Source: Candidatus Saccharimonadota bacterium (GTDB taxonomy: Bacteria > Patescibacteriota > Saccharimonadia > Saccharimonadales > UBA4665). Taken from it: a stretch of DNA of 44,489 nucleotides. This document shows, piece after piece, positions 41,492 through 44,489 of the stretch. How positions within the stretch are numbered: position 1 is the stretch's first letter; every line of letters begins with the position of its first letter. The position numbers were made by a program, and so were the translations under genes. Below the pieces are notes generated by a model, which worked only from the letters and a program-made list of their open reading frames with translations, did not search any database and was not told where the DNA came from. The stretch is from contig DAHXLD010000019.1 in NCBI GenBank assembly GCA_027371845.1, positions 1-44,489 of the forward strand, written 5' to 3'.

Positions 41492-41953
41492 ATGAAGCAA
41501 TTAACCTTACTAATTTTAATTAAAGAAAATCAGATTCTCTTAGCCATGAAGAAAAGAGGCTTTGGTGTCGGTAAGTGGAATGGCATTGGCGGAAAACAAG
41601 CTGAAAATGAGACTATAGAAGAAACTTGTGTTAGAGAATGCTGGGAAGAAATAAATGTTAAACCTAAAAATCTATCTAGTGTTGGGATATTAAACTTTTA
41701 CCTTAACAACCAAAAGACTATTGGTCAAAAGGTCTTTGTTTATGTCGCTAAAACTTGGGAGGGGGAGCCATCTGAAAGCGAAGAAATGGCTCCAAGATGG
41801 TTTAAGATTGATGAAATCCCTTACCAAAATATGTGGCAAGACGATATACACTGGTTACCGTTGGTTCTAAACGGTAAGTATGTAGAGGGGGACTTTTGGT
41901 TTGATGATAAAGATCAACTTCTAAAATATAGCTTGAATAAAATAAACAACTAG
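41492..41953 (+). CDS. MTH1-like Nudix hydrolase
   Basis: The 153-residue protein carries MKKRGFGVGKWNGIGGK, a stretch typical of MTH1/NUDT1, and a Nudix box from Gly34 (E40, R48, E49, E52, E53); the usual Gly near its end is Asn55. It probably hydrolyses oxidised purine nucleotides such as 8-oxo-dGTP, complementing MutM. The stop shares CTAG with the convergent HAD gene. Confidence 0.88.
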   Translation: MKQLTLLILIKENQILLAMKKRGFGVGKWNGIGGKQAENETIEETCVRECWEEINVKPKNLSSVGILNFYLNNQKTIGQKVFVYVAKTWEGEPSESEEMAPRWFKIDEIPYQNMWQDDIHWLPLVLNGKYVEGDFWFDDKDQLLKYSLNKINN

Positions 41954-42798
41954 AGACTTAAAAGATAGTCTCCAAGTTTAGAAGGATTTTCTAACTCTAT
42001 GATCCCATTTAAATCCGAGAGATAGGATTTGATCGTTTCTCTTGATTCCTTTGGCCCTACCAACAGGGTTTCTTTGGAGTCAAAATCCAGCATTTCAACA
42101 TCATTTATAGCGTTACCAGCTACTAAAAGCTTGCTTGAACTTATTTTCAAATAATCTAAAAGGTATTTAATGGCCAGAGCTTTATTGGCGTTTTGTTTAA
42201 CAAATACCATTTCTCCATCTTGAAATACAATTTTTGTTTCAGTTCTTGTGAATAATAATTTAAGATTTTCCACTTTAATATATGGCTTTAATTTTAGGGT
42301 AACATTTGTTAGTTCTTCTTTCCTTATTAAAGAGCTTAATTCTCCTAAAGAGGCGTAGAAAACGTCAGCATAGTGACCTCGTTTTTTAATTTCCATTTCT
42401 AGATCACTCTCATTAAAACAACAAATTTTAACTTTTTTATTTGGATCGTTAGGATAAAACAAAAGCATTTTAAATAAATCTATATTGTTCCTGGTAAAGT
42501 CTACGATGTGATCGATTTCTTGATCAATTAAAAAATCGGCAAATATTGTATTTCCTTTTTTATCTACAATTTTTGTACCGTGTTCCACGATAATTGGTGA
42601 TTTATCTGAAATTAAATCATTAAAAGAGCTCCCTAACGCTTCTCTTAATCTAATATAGCCCCTACCTGTTGAAATAGTAGTTAGGGTATTATTTTTATGT
42701 AAGTGTTTAAAGCCCTTAACGACAGAATCTGGGACAACTCCGTTTTCCCAGATAGTTCCATCTACGTCAAAAATTGCAATTTCAATTAAATCGTTCAT
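41950..42798 (-). CDS. HAD phosphatase, Cof-like (IIB)
   Basis: The 282-residue protein has motif I FDVDGTIWENG (Asp11, Asp13 intact), motif II TISTGRG, an inserted cap domain (about 85-200), a conserved Lys (NANKALAIKYLL) and motif IV GNAINDVEML. It should dephosphorylate small metabolites such as sugar phosphates; the substrate is not predictable. TATAAT at 42805-42810, 6 nt before ATG, predicts a leaderless mRNA. Confidence 0.85.
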   Translation of the reverse strand: MNDLIEIAIFDVDGTIWENGVVPDSVVKGFKHLHKNNTLTTISTGRGYIRLREALGSSFNDLISDKSPIIVEHGTKIVDKKGNTIFADFLIDQEIDHIVDFTRNNIDLFKMLLFYPNDPNKKVKICCFNESDLEMEIKKRGHYADVFYASLGELSSLIRKEELTNVTLKLKPYIKVENLKLLFTRTETKIVFQDGEMVFVKQNANKALAIKYLLDYLKISSSKLLVAGNAINDVEMLDFDSKETLLVGPKESRETIKSYLSDLNGIIELENPSKLGDYLLSL

Positions 42799-42804
42799 TT
42801 AAAT

Positions 42805-42810
42805 ATTATA
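42805..42810 (-). promoter_or_regulatory. -10 box of leaderless HAD gene
   Basis: TATAAT on the minus strand lies 6 nt before the ATG at 42798. Confidence 0.5.
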
Positions 42811-42839
42811 ATATTTTTAATCTATATTTAATATTAAGT

Positions 42840-43214
42840 CTAGCTAATAAGCTCTATGTAAATAGCTAAGATTCCATATGTTTTTTCTTCTTGAAGTGTA
42901 TAAAATCCTCTGTATACGCTTAACGCTTCCTTAAAAGACTTTGCTCTAGGTACAGCTTTCTTATAACCAACTTTTTTAAGCATCTCCTCAAAACTTAAAA
43001 ATTTTTCAATCTTTAAAATTTTTACATTTACGTTTTCAGTGTTTTTCTTAAGTTTAGAAGTTTTCTTGCTATAAATGCTTGGCCGAAAACATATTAGATC
43101 TAAAGGCTTATAGCCTGCATATTTACCACGGTTAAGTCTACCTTCAACGGTTTTATCTCCACTTTTTATATCCTTAAGATAAGGAATTTCAATATTTACT
43201 TCGCTATATTTCAT
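42840..43214 (-). CDS. ASCH-domain protein
   Basis: The 124-residue protein matches ASCH: IPYLKDIKSGDKTVEGRL, RGKYAGYKPLDLICF, then a basic Lys-rich loop and the YTLQEEKTYGILAIYI end. The fold resembles PUA, and members bind RNA or act on modified nucleosides; the precise role is unknown. It stands alone between the HAD and FHA genes on the same strand. Confidence 0.8.
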   Translation of the reverse strand: MKYSEVNIEIPYLKDIKSGDKTVEGRLNRGKYAGYKPLDLICFRPSIYSKKTSKLKKNTENVNVKILKIEKFLSFEEMLKKVGYKKAVPRAKSFKEALSVYRGFYTLQEEKTYGILAIYIELIS

Positions 43215-43253
43215 AAAAAAGATATTTTTTGTTCTTTTTAACTAATCTACAAA

Positions 43254-43832
43254 TTAGATGCTGGGGCTAGACACCGTGGACTCTAAAGCATTAACAAATT
43301 TAGTAATCTTATCTGATTTTGGCGCTATTATCTTAGTACCGTTAGTTGAATGATCGCTAATATCAAGATTACCAGATTGATCTAAATAAATTATCAGGTG
43401 TTCTCCAGATGTTTGACTACCAAATCCGTCTATAATGCTTGGAACATGATTCGAATCTACTCTACTTTTTAGAACTCTACCGTTCCCACCAAGAGACTCT
43501 ACATACATTCCGTCTCTTCCTAACGTCAATTTAGTTCCTTTATTAAAGAGGAATGGTTCAACGCCATCTTCACCACTACTAATGTAAGTTTGGCCATCAG
43601 AGCCCTTGAAAATACCTAGAACAGTGTCTCTACCTTGCTCGCTTGGGACTGCTAAAAAAGCTAAATAATCGACACCATTGTCACTAATTCCGGGCACATC
43701 CTCAGGAATCACTACTCTTAGGACACTATTTAGGTTCATTTCATATATGTCTGCATCAGGACTAAAATGTAATCTACTATAAGCTTCTTCGACGGGGTTA
43801 TTTGGAGCTGCTTTTAATGTTTCGGGATTCAT
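43254..43832 (-). CDS. Protein with C-terminal FHA-like domain
   Basis: Residues about 95-185 carry FHA features: GTKLTLGRDG (Gly105, Arg106), SGEH (Ser142, His145) and ISDHSTNGTKII (Ser162, Asn164, Gly165), the phosphothreonine-binding loops. The N-terminal 90 residues are unassigned (DYLAFLAVPSEQGRDTVLGI). FHA domains bind phosphothreonine peptides; no Ser/Thr kinase is present in the window. An extended -10 (TG-C-TAATAT, ending 7 nt before ATG) predicts a leaderless message. Confidence 0.65.
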   Translation of the reverse strand: MNPETLKAAPNNPVEEAYSRLHFSPDADIYEMNLNSVLRVVIPEDVPGISDNGVDYLAFLAVPSEQGRDTVLGIFKGSDGQTYISSGEDGVEPFLFNKGTKLTLGRDGMYVESLGGNGRVLKSRVDSNHVPSIIDGFGSQTSGEHLIIYLDQSGNLDISDHSTNGTKIIAPKSDKITKFVNALESTVSSPSI

Positions 43833-43940
43833 AAGTTATATATTAGCATAAGCTTGTTAGTAAGTCAATATGCTGGCAGGGCACTTGGGTCTGATACTTT
43901 CCATCTATTCTAACTCTTCTTTGCTATCTATCAAAACGAG

Positions 43941-43974
43941 TGTGGTGGTTCAATGCTTAAGCGCCACTTCCTTA
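43941..43974 (+). repeat. Insertion-sequence end (copy 2)
   Basis: TGTGGTGGTTCAATGCTTAA and the following GCGCCACTTCCTTA match 141-174. It lies 3 nt beyond the stop of the transposase remnant, so it is the element's terminal sequence on the 3' side of its gene. Confidence 0.65.
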
Positions 43975-43976
43975 TC

Positions 43977-44078
43977 TTATATAAGGACTTTAAATTCACT
44001 AGGAGTTAAGTAATTTAAAGAGTAATGGGGTCTAGCATTTTACTGATTTGGAGCACAACAAGCTTTTACCAAGTTCAC
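43977..44078 (-). pseudogene. Remnant of an IS3-type transposase (C-terminus)
   Basis: The minus strand encodes NARPHYSLNYLTPSEFKVLI followed by a stop, the classic end of rve-type IS3/IS150-family transposases (RPHxxLxYLTPxEF). An in-frame TAA precedes it, and before that only VNLVKACCAPNQ is readable up to another stop. Nothing upstream resembles the catalytic domain, so the element is dead. Confidence 0.7.
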
Positions 44079-44118
44079 TCATTGTCTTTAGCCTCTTTCA
44101 AAAGTTTCATAATCTATA

Positions 44119-44150
44119 TGGAAGAAAGGGTGGGATTCGAACCCATTAAT
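44119..44150 (-). other. tRNA 3'-end fragment
   Basis: On the minus strand TGGGTTCGAATCCCA (T-arm) is followed by 3' acceptor-like sequence ending in TTCCA. No matching 5' acceptor strand, D-arm or anticodon arm is present upstream. It is probably a leftover from integration at a tRNA gene. Confidence 0.55.
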
Positions 44151-44229
44151 TGTAATCTTAAACTTAGCTAATCATAAATCTAAGCTATTTAAGATGCTCA
44201 TTGACAATAATGTCATGATTTGATAGCAT

Positions 44230-44252
44230 ATAGGGTAGTAATCCTGCCCTAT
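44230..44252. promoter_or_regulatory. Inverted repeat over the AbiEi-like gene start
   Basis: ATAGGG-N11-CCCTAT is a perfect 6-bp inverted repeat whose spacer contains a -10-like TAGTAAT. Its end touches the ATG at 44251. An autoregulatory operator is plausible, as AbiEi-type antitoxins bind inverted repeats. Confidence 0.4.
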
Positions 44253-44472
44253 GAATAACCAAACTAATATGGAGAAACTTATCACTAGTAATAAAAAGGT
44301 CTTCACAATAGACGATCTAGCTGTTATTTGGGAGATCTCTGATAGAAAAAGACTTACGGGGCGCATTAAGTACTATTTGAAGCAAAGAAGACTTATACAT
44401 ATCTATAAAGATGGCAACACGAATTTTTCTTCCAGTGATCAACTTGTTCGTCATTTTACCTCATCTCAATAA
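44251..44472 (+). CDS. AbiEi-like N-terminal HTH protein, short or truncated
   Basis: The 73-residue frame reads KKVFTIDDLAVIWEISDRKR, then GRIKYYLKQRRLIHIYKDG, the winged-helix N-terminal domain of type IV AbiEi antitoxins and related regulators (usually followed by Gly-x-Tyr and over 100 more residues). Here it ends in an unrelated Ser/Gln tail and stop. It is probably truncated by a frameshift; the window ends 17 nt later, so the rest cannot be checked. A toxin partner (AbiEii) is not visible. Confidence 0.45.
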   Translation: MNNQTNMEKLITSNKKVFTIDDLAVIWEISDRKRLTGRIKYYLKQRRLIHIYKDGNTNFSSSDQLVRHFTSSQ

Positions 44473-44489
44473 ACCGAATTCACAAGCGC

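Larger units (their letters stand above)
43833..44229. other. Intergenic region with IS and tRNA remnants
   Basis: No intact gene is supported. Apart from the FHA gene promoter (43840-43845), it contains an IS end (43941-43974), a dead transposase tail (43977-44078) and a tRNA 3' fragment (44119-44150). The rest shows nothing recognisable. Confidence 0.6.

Noticed and set aside
44172-44366. Minus-strand frame of 64 codons near the right edge
   Set aside because: It overlaps the AbiEi-like coding segment and shows no recognisable pattern or initiation signals.

Overview
The window is an AT-rich bacterial chromosome segment, gene-dense outside one island. It most likely comes from a Candidate Phyla Radiation bacterium, with Saccharibacteria (TM7) as the best guess. 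The evidence is a small-genome style of tight packing, many small lineage-specific membrane or low-complexity proteins, an HTH-HAD fusion, a short MurE-like ligase, a zinc-less DnaG and a small CPR-type zinc-finger protein. argS ends in TGA, so the standard code is used and not the UGA=Gly code of Gracilibacteria/Absconditabacteria. The phylum is an inference; no rRNA is present to settle it.

Layout: 1-224 holds the start of an unknown minus-strand gene and an insertion-sequence end. 0.2-9.5 kb holds a membrane phosphoesterase, a cupredoxin-like protein, an NrnA-like/TruB pair, ribosomal protein S20, HolA, MutM, a possible DciA-like protein and three membrane proteins. 9.4-16 kb is an information-processing block: PolA, a UPF0200-type kinase, and dnaG-rpoD. 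16-25 kb holds a YjbR protein, oligoribonuclease, a divergent HxlR/FMN-reductase pair, MscL, ArgS, a DUF1361 protein, phosphoglucose/phosphomannose isomerase and a CIRCE-controlled groES-groEL operon. 25-35 kb holds an amidinotransferase-fold enzyme, a Mur ligase, a surface beta-propeller, TsaD, ValS, an XRE-HAD fusion and several orphan proteins.

35.2-41.3 kb is an accessory island next to tRNA-Arg(GCG). It carries a polysaccharide deacetylase, a Fic protein, an unknown gene, a broken P-loop kinase, a RelBE-type pair, two VapBC pairs and a tiny zinc-finger gene. Two families of noncoding repeats lie mainly at the 3' ends of these genes (A: about 57-122 bp, three copies; B: about 26-36 bp, four copies). 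relBE is bracketed by two A copies that begin with a copy of the tRNA-Arg 3' end, and fic by two nearly identical B copies. This looks like a gene-cassette array and is the most promising undescribed system here. No integrase is visible in the window. 41.4-44.5 kb returns to housekeeping-type genes (MTH1-like Nudix, Cof-like HAD, ASCH, FHA), then a dead IS element, a tRNA 3' fragment and the start of an AbiEi-like regulator.

Two genome-wide habits stand out. At least 18 genes have a sigma-70 -10 box only 6-9 nt before the start codon, so their mRNAs should be leaderless. Twelve of 13 convergent gene pairs are separated by 15 bp or less or overlap at shared palindromic stop codons. The sole exception holds an A repeat.
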